Shown in pieces: positions 17,488-25,792 of a stretch of 59,093 nt of DNA (positions are counted from its first letter, which is position 1; each line of letters starts with the position of its first letter). Position numbers and translations under genes: made by a program. Source of the stretch: Candidatus Poseidoniia archaeon (GTDB lineage Archaea > Thermoplasmatota > Poseidoniia > MGIII > CG-Epi1). The DNA lies in assembly GCA_030748895.1 (NCBI GenBank), contig JASMLC010000009.1, forward strand, positions 1-59,093, given 5' to 3'. The notes beneath the pieces are model-generated. The model did no database searches. It was not told the DNA's origin and was given only the letters and a program-made list of their open reading frames with translations.

Positions 17488-19734
17488 TTAGCCTTTCTTC
17501 AACTGCGTTTGCAGCGCGTTGATGAGTGCGCTGGCGGTGCCTTTGCGGCCGCCGGTGAGCGCCCCGAAGGAATCGGCGCCGACGAGCGCGCACGCCGCGG
17601 CTTCGTCGAGCTTGGCGCGCCCCGCAAGGCGCTTGATGAAGCCGACCTGCTTCGGCGAAGCGGCGCGCGGCTTCCCCGCGCTGCGCTCCTGCAGCGCGCT
17701 AATGAGCGCGCTGGCGCTCCCCTCTCGGCCGCCGGTGAGCGCCGCAAAGCTTTGGGCGTCAACGAGCGCGCACGCTGCCGGCTCGTCGAGCTCGGCGCGC
17801 TCCGCCAAGCGCTTGATAAATCCGACCTGCTTTTCGGAAGCGGGAACGTCCATTCCCGCGGTGAGCGGCTGCAGCTGCTCGATGAGTTCGCCGACCGCCT
17901 TGCCGTCCAGCTCGTCGATATCCTTGCCGGCGAGCAGCGGCTCCGCCGCCTCGCCCGCCTGTTGCGCGAGTGAGCGCAGGTACGCCAGCTGCCGCGGGGT
18001 TCCGCGCGACTTCTTGCTCTCGAGCGCGGCGGTGTGCAGCGTGCCGAAACGGTCGGCGAACTCGTGCCATGCCTGTGCCGCGGCGGTCTTGCCGCCCTCG
18101 ACCTGGTCGAGTTGCACCTCCATTCCCGCCGTGAAGGCGGTCGAAAAAATTCCGTCGCTGGTGGTGCCGTAGCAGGGGGCGACCTGCTCCCACATCGTGC
18201 AGCCCGCGTCGGTCGCGTAGAGCCGCCCCTTTTCGTCGCGCGCATACTTGCGGTCGAGCAGCTTGCGGATGGTCTCGGCATAGGTCGACGGCCGGCCGAT
18301 GCCCTCCACCTTCATCTTCGCCACCAGCCCGTGCTGCGTGTAGCGGCCGGGCGGCTTGGTCGCATCCTCGACCAGCTCGCTCCCGTCGAACGGCAGGCTG
18401 TCTCCGACCGCGGCGTCCGCCAGTGGCGACACCGGCGGGGCCGCTTTCAGCAGCCCGGCATACGCCGCTTCCCAACCGGCGAAAGTGCGCCATTCAGTCT
18501 TCCCCGCAGCAGTCCAGCCGCCCGCCTCGCCCACCAGCTTCAGTCGCTGCCATTGTGACGGCGACATCTGGCTGGCGGCGAAGCGCGCCCAGATGAGTGA
18601 GTAGAGCCGCGCCTGCTCTCGCTCGAGCCCTTGCGGCTCGCGCGCCTGCGGTCGCGTCGGCCGGATGGCTTCGTGAGCGTCCTGCACCCCCTTGCCGCTA
18701 CCGCCACCCCCGACGCCGCGGCCGAGATGCGCCGCGTCCCACTCGTGCTCGATGTAGGCGCGCACCTCCTTCCGCGCGTCGGCGGAAGTGCGGGTCGAGT
18801 CGGTCCGCATGTAGGTGATGTGCCCCGCCTCGTAGAGCTGCTGCGCCAGTCGCATCACGCGCGCCGGCCGCCAGCTCAAACGCTGGCCCGCGGCTGCGAG
18901 CAGCGTGTCGGTCGTAAATGGCGGCCGCGGCCGCTTCTGGAAGCCATCAACGCTAGTGGCGGTCAGTACCAGGCTGCCGGCCGCTTCCATCGCGGCGTAA
19001 GCCGATTCGGCATTCTTGCTGTCGCCGGTGCGGTCGCTCCGCTTCTTGCCCTTCGAGTCGCGCCAGTCGTCGTCGAACTGCACCCGCAGTTCGACGCCGT
19101 TCGCGGTCAGGTGGACTTCCCAGTAGGGGATTGGCACGAACGCCTCGATTTCGCGCTCGCGCTCGACGACGAAGCCGAGCGTCGGCGTCTGCACGCGCCC
19201 CATCGACGCCAGGTTCCACGAGCGGCAGAAACGGGAGCCGCGGAAGCCAATCAGCCGGTCCATCAGCCGCCGAATCATCGCCGCTTCCACGAGTCCGATA
19301 TCGACGTCGCCCGCCTCTTCGAGCGCGGCGGCAATCGCCGTCTTGGTAATTTCGTTGAAGGTCACCCGCTTCACGGCACCCAGGCTACCGAGCAATTCGG
19401 CCAGCCGCCAGGCAATGAACTCGCCCTCGCGGTCGGGGTCAGTCGCGACCAGCACTTCGTTGACGCCGCTCTTGCGACTGTCGGCGAGCAGTTTCCGGAT
19501 GATGCTCTCCGCGCCCTTGGTAAAGCCCCATTCGGGCGCCGGCAGCTCGCCGTCGGCGGCCGCCCACATCGCCTTGCGGCCCTGCTTGCCCTCGGTCGGC
19601 AAATCCTGCACGTGACCGCGGCAGGCGCGGACCACGAACTCCTTGCCCAGGTAGCGCTGGATGGTGCGCGCCTTGGCGCCCGACTCGACAACCAGCAACC
19701 GGCTCACGCCGCCCCCGCGTTGCTCGCGGCTCAT
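17488..19734 (-). CDS. topA: DNA topoisomerase I (type IA, bacterial-like) with three C-terminal repeats
   Basis: A 748-residue type IA topoisomerase. The TOPRIM domain shows VVESGAKA (E18) and DPDREGE (99-105). The active-site tyrosine is Y308 in GHITYMRTDST. The zinc fingers usual at the C-terminus of TopA are missing. In their place residues 578-748 hold three repeats: a diverged one at about 578-622 (PRQLAYLRSLA) and two close copies at 631-681 and 692-741 (KQVGFIKRLA...ACALV...LTGG...SALI.AL). An in-frame GTG at 19707 is an alternative start nearer the conserved domain. It relaxes negative supercoils, complementing gyrase. It is divergent from the CoA-binding gene. Confidence 0.95.
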   Translation of the reverse strand: MSREQRGGGVSRLLVVESGAKARTIQRYLGKEFVVRACRGHVQDLPTEGKQGRKAMWAAADGELPAPEWGFTKGAESIIRKLLADSRKSGVNEVLVATDPDREGEFIAWRLAELLGSLGAVKRVTFNEITKTAIAAALEEAGDVDIGLVEAAMIRRLMDRLIGFRGSRFCRSWNLASMGRVQTPTLGFVVEREREIEAFVPIPYWEVHLTANGVELRVQFDDDWRDSKGKKRSDRTGDSKNAESAYAAMEAAGSLVLTATSVDGFQKRPRPPFTTDTLLAAAGQRLSWRPARVMRLAQQLYEAGHITYMRTDSTRTSADARKEVRAYIEHEWDAAHLGRGVGGGGSGKGVQDAHEAIRPTRPQAREPQGLEREQARLYSLIWARFAASQMSPSQWQRLKLVGEAGGWTAAGKTEWRTFAGWEAAYAGLLKAAPPVSPLADAAVGDSLPFDGSELVEDATKPPGRYTQHGLVAKMKVEGIGRPSTYAETIRKLLDRKYARDEKGRLYATDAGCTMWEQVAPCYGTTSDGIFSTAFTAGMEVQLDQVEGGKTAAAQAWHEFADRFGTLHTAALESKKSRGTPRQLAYLRSLAQQAGEAAEPLLAGKDIDELDGKAVGELIEQLQPLTAGMDVPASEKQVGFIKRLAERAELDEPAACALVDAQSFAALTGGREGSASALISALQERSAGKPRAASPKQVGFIKRLAGRAKLDEAAACALVGADSFGALTGGRKGTASALINALQTQLKKG
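17512..17844 (-). repeat. Tandem coding repeat within the topA 3' region
   Basis: Two ~150-bp units (17692-17844 and 17512-17661) with high similarity at both DNA and protein level, offset by 183 bp. A third, more diverged copy lies upstream at about 17869-18003. Each encodes a ~50-residue helical module. The close pair points to a recent in-frame duplication. Confidence 0.85.
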
Positions 19735-19761
19735 AAACGTTGCGACTCGCGCACGCGCACG

Positions 19762-19780
19762 GGGAGACTGTAAGTCTCCC
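19762..19780. promoter_or_regulatory. 8-bp perfect dyad in the topA/CoA-binding divergent region
   Basis: GGGAGACT and AGTCTCCC flank GTA, within the 83-bp gap between divergent starts at 19734 and 19818. Its position suits an operator or a hairpin in the topA leader. Confidence 0.4.
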
Positions 19781-19817
19781 TGCCCAAACCAGATTAACCG
19801 CCGGCCGCTGGCGAGCT

Positions 19818-20204
19818 ATGGTGCTCGAAGCGTTGCAGCGGCCCGGCGTGCGCATCGCGCTGGTCGGCGCGTCGAACGACCCCGCCAAGTTCGGCAACCG
19901 CATCTTCCGCGACCTCGTCGCGAAAGGCTACGCCGTCTGGCCGGTCAATCCGCGCGAGCCGGAAATCGAAGGCGTCGCCGCACATGCCGACCTCGAGTCG
20001 CTCCCCGGGACGCCTGACATCGTCAACTTCGTCGTCCCGCCCAAGGTCGCGCTGGCGGTCGCCAAGCAGGCGCTCGCGCTCGGCATCCGCCGGCTCTGGT
20101 TCCAGCCCGGTTCTGAAAGCGACGAGCTGAAGGTGTGGCTCGCCGAGCAGGAAGACGTCAGCGCGCTGACCGATGCGTGCATCATGGTGCAGAGCGCAGG
20201 CTGA
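19818..20204 (+). CDS. CoA-binding Rossmann protein (CoA_binding_2)
   Basis: A 128-residue single-domain protein. RIALVGASNDPAKFGNRIFRDL, GYAVWPVNP and VNFVVPPKVAL match the small CoA-binding proteins (YccU-like), and C-terminal LWFQPGSES and DACIMV complete the fold. The ATG at 19818 gives the family N-terminus, and a GATTAACC element about 22 bp upstream may be its promoter. Such proteins bind CoA, but no reaction is known. It is convergent with alaS, with 1 bp between the stops. Confidence 0.88.
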   Translation: MVLEALQRPGVRIALVGASNDPAKFGNRIFRDLVAKGYAVWPVNPREPEIEGVAAHADLESLPGTPDIVNFVVPPKVALAVAKQALALGIRRLWFQPGSESDELKVWLAEQEDVSALTDACIMVQSAG

Positions 20205-20205
20205 T

Positions 20206-22932
20206 TCATTCCGCGAGCACCTTGCGGGCGGCCGCCGCGAGCGCCGCGAGCGCCTCGCCGGTGCGATCGGCCGGTACCGCGCCCTGCGCGTGCGTCGGTG
20301 CGCCGCCGCCGCCGCCGCCCGTGGCCTTGGCGGCGGCGCCAGCTAGCGCGCCGCAGTCCACTCCCACATTGCCGCCGCGCGCAGCCATGACGTAGCCCTT
20401 GCCGCCGGCGCGGGTCGCGAGCACTACCAGCGCGTCGCCCCCGGCGCTGAGCCGGCGCGCCAGCTCCTGCATTTCGGCGAGCGGCGCGTCGCCGCAGTCA
20501 TTTATATATAAATCGACGGAACCGATGCGCTCTGCCGCGAGCTCCCCCGCCCGACTTTCAGCGCGCTCTTTCTCGAGCGCCGCAACGCGCGAGCGCAATT
20601 CTTTGCGCTCGTCCATCAGCTTGCCGGCGGCGTCCGCCACCTGCTCGAGCGGCACGCCCAGCGCCGCGGCCGCCTGCTCGAGCAGCTCGCGCTCCGCTTG
20701 CGCGGCGGCGACCGCTGCTGCGCCAGCCGAGAATTCGATGCGTTCCACGCCATCCTGAATGCGCTCGGTCCTCAAAACCTTGATGGCCTGCAGCGCGCCG
20801 GTGCGCGGGACGTGGGTTCCGGCGCACGCCTGCGCGTCGATACCGGGGATTTCGACCACGCGCACGTCGCGATAGTTGGGCGCGCCGCCCTGATAGAGCG
20901 TCGCCCCGTGTTGCGCGTCGGCCGCCTCGCGCGTCATGAATCCCGCTTCGACCGGGTGGTCGCCGCGGATGATGTTATTCGCCTCGCGCTCGAGTGCCGC
21001 GACCGCGGCGCGGTCGAGCCGCTGGTGGTGGGTAATATCGAGTCGCGCCGAGTCGGTCGCCTTGCGGGCGCCCGCCTGCCAGACGTGCGGCCCGAGCGTG
21101 CGCCGCGCCGCCGCGCCGATGACGTGCGTGGCAGTGTGGTGCTGCGAGAGCGCGTCGCGTCGGGTGCCGTCGACCGCCCCCTTTACGGCCGTCCCGACCG
21201 GCGGCACGTCGCCCTCGAGCGTGTGCAGCACCGCGTCGCCGCGCTTCACGGCGTCAACCACGCGCGCCTCGCCGCCCTCCCAGCGAAGCGTGCCGCTGTC
21301 GGCCGGCTGCCCGCCGCCTTCGGGGTAGAAGAGCGTGCGGTCCAGCGCGATGGCGTTGCCGTCAGCCCAGGTCACGCTCGCGTCGAATTCGCGTGCGCCC
21401 ATATCATCGTAGAACACCATCTCGGTCGGCGGCAATTCCTCCTGCGCGGCCTTCGCGGCTGGTGCTTCCGCGGCTGAATGGCGCTCGGCGACGAGCGCCA
21501 TGAAGCCGTCCGGTACTTCCACGCTGGCGCCCTGTTCGGCGGCGAACTCCGCCACCACCGCGGGCGGCAGCCCCTGCGAGTCGTAAAGCTCAACCAGCCG
21601 TTCACCGGTAATCTCGCCCGCGGCGAGCGTGCGTTGCACCGTGCGGCGTCCGCGCTCGAGCGTCGCGTCGAACCGTCCGCTCTCGAGCGCGACCAGCTCC
21701 AGGATGTGGTCGCGCTGCGTTGCCAGTTCGGGGTAGGTCGGCGCCAGCTCGTCGATATGCAGGCCGACGACCTGCGGTAACGCCTCGGGAATTCCCAGGT
21801 CGCGCAGCAGCAGCAGCGTCCGCCGCAACACCATGCGTGCCAGATAGCCGGCGCGCACATTGCTCGGCACCACCCCGTCGCCGAACATGAACGCCAGCGT
21901 GCGCGAGTGGTCGGCGACCGCGAACGCCTTCTCGAGCGGCTCGATGGTGTCGCGCAATTCCTCAAGCGTCAGCTTGTGGCCCGCGTCGCGCAGCCGACCG
22001 AGAACCTGTTCGCGCAGGCTGGTCAGGTCGGCGCCGTAATCTATCGAGAGCAGTCCGCAGACGCGGGCGTTCTCGGCAATCAGCGCGCCAGCCGCGCCGA
22101 GCTTCTCCGCAAGGCCCGCCTCGCGCGTCAGCAGCTCGACCGCAGTGGGGAATACGGCCTCGTAGATTGTCCCGGTTCCTTGCGACGCCCAGACCATCCG
22201 TTCCAGCCCGTAGCCAGTATCGACGATGGCGCGCGACATGCGGCGGAAGCGGCCGCCCTTCAGCTTGATATCGCCTTGCGGGTCATCAGCAAGGTCCATG
22301 AATACCAGCGTCGCCAGCTCCAGTCCACCCGCCAGGACTTCGAGCGCCTCGCCGCCGTTGCCGCCGCCGACCCATGGGTTTTCCTTGTAGGTCAGCGCCT
22401 CGGGGGGGACGCCCAGTCCGGTGTAGAGTTCGTGGCAGAGCTCGACCGTGCGGTCCTGCCAGTATATATCCTCGTCGTCGGTGTTGAAGGCATGGTGCGC
22501 CATCATCTCGAACGTCGTCAAATGGCGCCCGCTGCGGCCGACCGACTCAAGGTCGTTGAGCCGGATGCAGGGCTGCGAAATCGCGAGCGGGTTGGCGGGC
22601 GGCCGCGCCAGCCCCGAAGTCACGTGCGGCTGGAAGACTGCGATGGACGCAATCGTCAGGTAGAGGTCGTCGCGCCAGCGCGCCACCACCGGTGCGCGCT
22701 CGACCCGTTTATGGCCCCGCGTTTCAAAGAAGGCCAGAAACGCTTCGCGCATCTCCGCCAACCCCAGCGGCTGGTCGAAGAGCGGCGTGCCCAGGAACGA
22801 GTATTCGACGCAGGGCGCGTCGCCGCAGAGCGGCTGTTTCTCGAGCGCCCAGAAGTATGCCCGGCAGGCGCGGCAGCGCTGGCGCTGGAAGCCGTTCCCG
22901 GAGAAAAATTCCAGTTCCAGCGCGCCGCCCAT
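20206..22932 (-). CDS. alaS: Alanyl-tRNA synthetase (archaeal type)
   Basis: A 908-residue class II synthetase with the archaeal N-terminal extension (Cys-rich CRACRAYFWAL), catalytic core (PVVARWRDDLYLTIASI, HVTSGLARPPANPL, LTTFEMMAHHAFN, MERMVWASQGTGTIYEA-like segment) and editing domain. The editing-site zinc ligands appear as QHHTATHV (H-x3-H) and CAGTHVPRTG (C-x3-H). The C-Ala domain ends with a GGGGGGAPTHAQG glycine-rich patch. Length is standard. A minus-strand TTTTTACC element about 25 bp upstream suggests a leaderless start. Confidence 0.97.
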   Translation of the reverse strand: MGGALELEFFSGNGFQRQRCRACRAYFWALEKQPLCGDAPCVEYSFLGTPLFDQPLGLAEMREAFLAFFETRGHKRVERAPVVARWRDDLYLTIASIAVFQPHVTSGLARPPANPLAISQPCIRLNDLESVGRSGRHLTTFEMMAHHAFNTDDEDIYWQDRTVELCHELYTGLGVPPEALTYKENPWVGGGNGGEALEVLAGGLELATLVFMDLADDPQGDIKLKGGRFRRMSRAIVDTGYGLERMVWASQGTGTIYEAVFPTAVELLTREAGLAEKLGAAGALIAENARVCGLLSIDYGADLTSLREQVLGRLRDAGHKLTLEELRDTIEPLEKAFAVADHSRTLAFMFGDGVVPSNVRAGYLARMVLRRTLLLLRDLGIPEALPQVVGLHIDELAPTYPELATQRDHILELVALESGRFDATLERGRRTVQRTLAAGEITGERLVELYDSQGLPPAVVAEFAAEQGASVEVPDGFMALVAERHSAAEAPAAKAAQEELPPTEMVFYDDMGAREFDASVTWADGNAIALDRTLFYPEGGGQPADSGTLRWEGGEARVVDAVKRGDAVLHTLEGDVPPVGTAVKGAVDGTRRDALSQHHTATHVIGAAARRTLGPHVWQAGARKATDSARLDITHHQRLDRAAVAALEREANNIIRGDHPVEAGFMTREAADAQHGATLYQGGAPNYRDVRVVEIPGIDAQACAGTHVPRTGALQAIKVLRTERIQDGVERIEFSAGAAAVAAAQAERELLEQAAAALGVPLEQVADAAGKLMDERKELRSRVAALEKERAESRAGELAAERIGSVDLYINDCGDAPLAEMQELARRLSAGGDALVVLATRAGGKGYVMAARGGNVGVDCGALAGAAAKATGGGGGGAPTHAQGAVPADRTGEALAALAAAARKVLAE

Positions 22933-23005
22933 GTTGCGCCATCCCGGACGGGGTAAAAAGCCCGGACCGGCGCTGCGCTGGCGGGTGCCTGCCGGACCGG
23001 CAATC

Positions 23006-23014
23006 GTTTATCAC
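23006..23014 (+). promoter_or_regulatory. TATA box of the OPT transporter gene
   Basis: GTTTATCAC centred about 26 bp before ATG 23035, consistent with leaderless transcription. Confidence 0.6.
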
Positions 23015-23034
23015 CTTGGGCCGTCGCGACGCTG

Positions 23035-25203
23035 ATGGCCGCGGACCACGTGCCGTATGTGCCGGCGTCGCGCATTCTCCCGGAGATTACGCCGAAGGGC
23101 ATCGCGCTGGCGGTAATCCTGGCGATGGTGCTGACGGCGGCCAACGTCTACCTCGGGCTCTACGTCGGGATGACCGTTTCCGCCTCGATTCCGGCGGCGG
23201 TGCTCTCGATGGGCATGCTGCGGGCGATTGCCGCCCTGCTACCGCGACAGGAGACCAACATCCTCGAGAACAACTGGGTCCAGACCGCAGTCTCGGCGGG
23301 CGAGTCGCTCGCGGCGGGCGTCATCTTCACGCTGCCGGCGCTGGTCGTGCTCGGGACGTGGGACGATTTCGCCTTTTTCCCGGTATTCGTCACCGCTGCC
23401 GTCGGCGGCACCATCGGGGTCCTCTTCTCAATCAGCCTGCGCCGTATCTTCATTATCCAGGAGCGGCTGCCCTACCCCGAAGGAGTGGCGTGCGCCGAAG
23501 TGCTCGTGGCGGGGGAGAAGGGCGGCACGCAAGTCATGCCGATTATCGCCGGCATCGCCTTCGGCGCGATTTACAAAATTGGCGCGGCGCTCGAAATCGT
23601 GGTTGACGGAGTTCTGCGCAAAGTCTCGCTCGGCCTCTGGCGCAACAGCTGGCACGACCACTTTACGCTACAGGGGCGGCTGCCGGAGTTCGGCACTATC
23701 ACCCAGTCGCGCACCACCTTCTTCTTCGGTATCGAGCTCTCGCCGGCGCTGCTCGCGGTCGGGTATATCGTCGGCCCGCTAATCGGGAGCTTCGTCTTCC
23801 TCGGTGGCTTTCTCGGCGCGCTAGTAATCCTGCCGCTCACCTCGGGGCTGCTGCTGCCGCCCGAAGGGATGTCGATTGGCGACTTCGTCGGCTTCATCGA
23901 AATGCGCCGCCGCATGGTCGGGGTCGGGACGATGCTCGTCGGCGGGTTATACACGCTGGTGCTGATGCGCGGGCCGGTCATCAAGGGCATCCGCGACATG
24001 CTCGAGAAGGCCAACGTTTCTGAAGACCGCAGCGGCCTCTCGCGGACCGACCTCGACCTTGACCCGCAGGTGGTGAGCCGGCTCTCGCTGGCGATGGCGC
24101 TGCCGATGGCGCTGATGGTCTGGTGGGTCTCGGGACTCATCCTGCCGGCGCTGCTGGCGCTGCTGATAATCTTCAGCGCCGGCTATCTCTTCGCAGCGAT
24201 AGCGGGCTACATGGCCGGGCTGCTCGGCAGCTCCAATAACCCGATTTCGGGCGTGACGATAATCGTCGTCATCTTCACCGCTTCGCTCTTCACGCTGCTC
24301 AACTGGCTGGTCTACGACGGCGCCCGCACGCAGGAGCTGGTCGTCGCCACCATCGGTGTCGCCGCCTTCGTCTGCTGCGCCGGCGCGATTTCGGGTGACA
24401 ACCTGCAGGACCTGAAGACGGGCAACATCGTCGGGGCAACCCCGTGGCGGCAGCAGATTGCGCAGCTGGTCGGTGTCCTCGCCGGGGCGCTGGTGATTCC
24501 GCTGGTGCTGAACCTGCTGATTTCAACCTACGAACTTGGAAAAGATCTGGCGGCGCCGCAGGCGTTCCTGATGGCTGCGCTGGCGAGCGGCATCCTCGAA
24601 GGCACGATGGACTGGGCGATGGTGCTGCTCGGCTCCGGCATCGCCTTCTGCCTCATCGCGTTGCGTCACCACCGCGAAGAGTGGAACGGAGTGCCGCTGC
24701 ACCTGCTCTTCCTGACCGTTGCGTACACCCTGTTCCTCGTCGGCGGGCTGGTCGAAGGGGCGTTGCCGGAGTTCGTCTTCATGGGTTCGCTCTTCGTCGC
24801 CGCGACACTGGCGTGGATGTTCGAACGGGGCGGCCTCGAGATTTCGGTGATGGCCGTGGCCGTCGGGATGTACCTGCCAATAATCATGTCCATCCCGATT
24901 TTCCTGGGAGGGATGATTCGGCTGGTGGTTGACCGCCGGCTGGGGCTGGGCGACGTGAGCGAGGCGGAGCGCGACAAGGCGCACGGCCCCGGCGTCCTGT
25001 TCGCCTCGGGGTTGATTGCGGGCGAAGCGATTATGGGCGTGCTGCTGGCGTTCTTCGCCGTTTCAGGTATTTACCTCGGGCTGCTCAACAACCCCCTCTT
25101 CTTCCCGGGGCTGATGCTCTTCGCCTTCGCCGGCTTCAGCGCTGGCTGGTTCACGCTGCGCGGCGCCGAGGACGACGTGATGGAAGCCGAGCTTGTCGAC
25201 TGA
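23035..25203 (+). CDS. OPT family oligopeptide/metal-chelate transporter
   Basis: A 722-residue polytopic membrane protein (about 14-16 helices). OPT hallmarks include ANVYLGLYVGMTVSASIPAAVLSMG near the N-terminus, NILENNWVQTAVSAGESLAAG, RLPYPEGVACAEVL, and GAISGDNLQDLKTGNIVGATPW. The family imports peptides or metal-siderophore chelates by proton symport. The archaeal substrate cannot be inferred. Its 3' end overlaps the PqqD-like gene by 11 bp, an arrangement that suggests coupled expression. Confidence 0.93.
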   Translation: MAADHVPYVPASRILPEITPKGIALAVILAMVLTAANVYLGLYVGMTVSASIPAAVLSMGMLRAIAALLPRQETNILENNWVQTAVSAGESLAAGVIFTLPALVVLGTWDDFAFFPVFVTAAVGGTIGVLFSISLRRIFIIQERLPYPEGVACAEVLVAGEKGGTQVMPIIAGIAFGAIYKIGAALEIVVDGVLRKVSLGLWRNSWHDHFTLQGRLPEFGTITQSRTTFFFGIELSPALLAVGYIVGPLIGSFVFLGGFLGALVILPLTSGLLLPPEGMSIGDFVGFIEMRRRMVGVGTMLVGGLYTLVLMRGPVIKGIRDMLEKANVSEDRSGLSRTDLDLDPQVVSRLSLAMALPMALMVWWVSGLILPALLALLIIFSAGYLFAAIAGYMAGLLGSSNNPISGVTIIVVIFTASLFTLLNWLVYDGARTQELVVATIGVAAFVCCAGAISGDNLQDLKTGNIVGATPWRQQIAQLVGVLAGALVIPLVLNLLISTYELGKDLAAPQAFLMAALASGILEGTMDWAMVLLGSGIAFCLIALRHHREEWNGVPLHLLFLTVAYTLFLVGGLVEGALPEFVFMGSLFVAATLAWMFERGGLEISVMAVAVGMYLPIIMSIPIFLGGMIRLVVDRRLGLGDVSEAERDKAHGPGVLFASGLIAGEAIMGVLLAFFAVSGIYLGLLNNPLFFPGLMLFAFAGFSAGWFTLRGAEDDVMEAELVD

Positions 25204-25528
25204 CTTGCGTGAGTTGCGGGTCATCCCGCTCGCGGAATTGCAGCGCGACGCGGCCGGCGCGTTTCTCGAGCGCGAGCGCGGCCGCTCGCGCCTCGGCCGG
25301 CTGCTCGAGCGCTGGCTGCGCGTGCCCTCGACGGTGCGCGTCGAGCTCGACGACTTCGGCGCCGCCGCCTGGAAAGCGATGCGCGGCGGCGTTCCCGTGC
25401 GGCAGGTGGGCGAAGCGCTGCGGCGCGAGTTCGGCGACGAGGCGGAGCCGTTGTGGGAGCGGCTGGCCGAGTTCCTCGCCATGGCCGAGCGCGGTGGGCT
25501 GCTGCGGCTCGACGATTTCGACGCGTGA
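25193..25528 (+). CDS. PqqD-like (RRE-type) winged-helix protein
   Basis: A 111-residue protein whose C-terminal half (VELDDFGAAAWKAMRGG, then VGEALRREFG and FLAMAERGGLLRL) fits the PqqD/RiPP-recognition-element fold. The N-terminal ~45 residues are Arg-rich and helical. The start is TTG at 25193 inside the OPT gene, and another TTG at 25205 is possible. Stand-alone relatives are common and need not act in PQQ synthesis. No PqqA, PqqC or PqqE is visible nearby. Confidence 0.65.
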   Translation: MSTDLRELRVIPLAELQRDAAGAFLERERGRSRLGRLLERWLRVPSTVRVELDDFGAAAWKAMRGGVPVRQVGEALRREFGDEAEPLWERLAEFLAMAERGGLLRLDDFDA

Positions 25529-25542
25529 TAAGCGCTAAAGCG

Positions 25543-25565
25543 GGCGGCGGCGTCGCGCCGCCGCC
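25543..25565. repeat. 10-bp perfect inverted repeat abutting the tRNA 5' end
   Basis: GGCGGCGGCG and CGCCGCCGCC flank TCG and end on the base before tRNA position 1. It may form a leader hairpin that positions RNase P cleavage, or terminate the OPT/PqqD-like transcript. Confidence 0.45.
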
Positions 25566-25638
25566 GCGGGCGTAGTGTAGCCTGGTATCACCGGGGCTTC
25601 CCAAGCCCCTAACCCGGGTTCGAATCCCGGCGCCCGCA
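25566..25638 (+). tRNA. tRNA-Gly (anticodon CCC)
   Basis: A 73-nt cloverleaf. The 7-bp acceptor stem pairs GCGGGCG with CGCCCGC, with discriminator A. The D-arm is closed by GTG/CAC. The anticodon stem GGGGC/GCCCC encloses loop TTCCCAA (anticodon CCC, reading GGG). A 4-nt variable loop precedes the T-arm CCGGG/CCCGG with TTCGAAT. No CCA is encoded and no intron is seen. It is flanked on both sides by strong inverted repeats. Confidence 0.96.
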
Positions 25639-25658
25639 GCGTGTCCGCGCTGCGGGCG
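25631..25658. repeat. 11-bp perfect inverted repeat overlapping the tRNA 3' acceptor strand
   Basis: CGCCCGCAGCG (containing the tRNA 3' acceptor strand) and CGCTGCGGGCG flank a 6-nt loop. The right arm repeats the tRNA 5' acceptor strand GCGGGCG, so the trailer could compete with it for pairing. Confidence 0.55.
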
Positions 25659-25762
25659 CGGTCACAGCCTAGGTTCTGGCCTCGCTTTGCTCGTCCATCA
25701 CCGGCTGCGGCGCCCGCACCAGCGGCTACAGCGCATCCGCAGCGTGATTTTGCGGCGCGCCG

Positions 25763-25772
25763 CATAATTTAA
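25763..25772 (+). promoter_or_regulatory. TATA box of the 25793 gene
   Basis: CATAATTTAA centred about 26 bp before the GTG at 25793. The 154-bp stretch between the tRNA and this start otherwise holds only the trailer repeat. Confidence 0.65.
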
Positions 25773-25792
25773 GCCCCCGTGCGTGGCGAGGG

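Noticed and set aside
17512-18003. CRISPR-like array
   Set aside because: The repeats are about 150 bp, in frame and encode protein modules. There are no short repeats, spacers or cas genes anywhere in the window.
25566-25658. tRNA-associated integration site
   Set aside because: The repeat at the tRNA 3' end is inverted, not direct. No integrase, second att copy or foreign cargo follows it.
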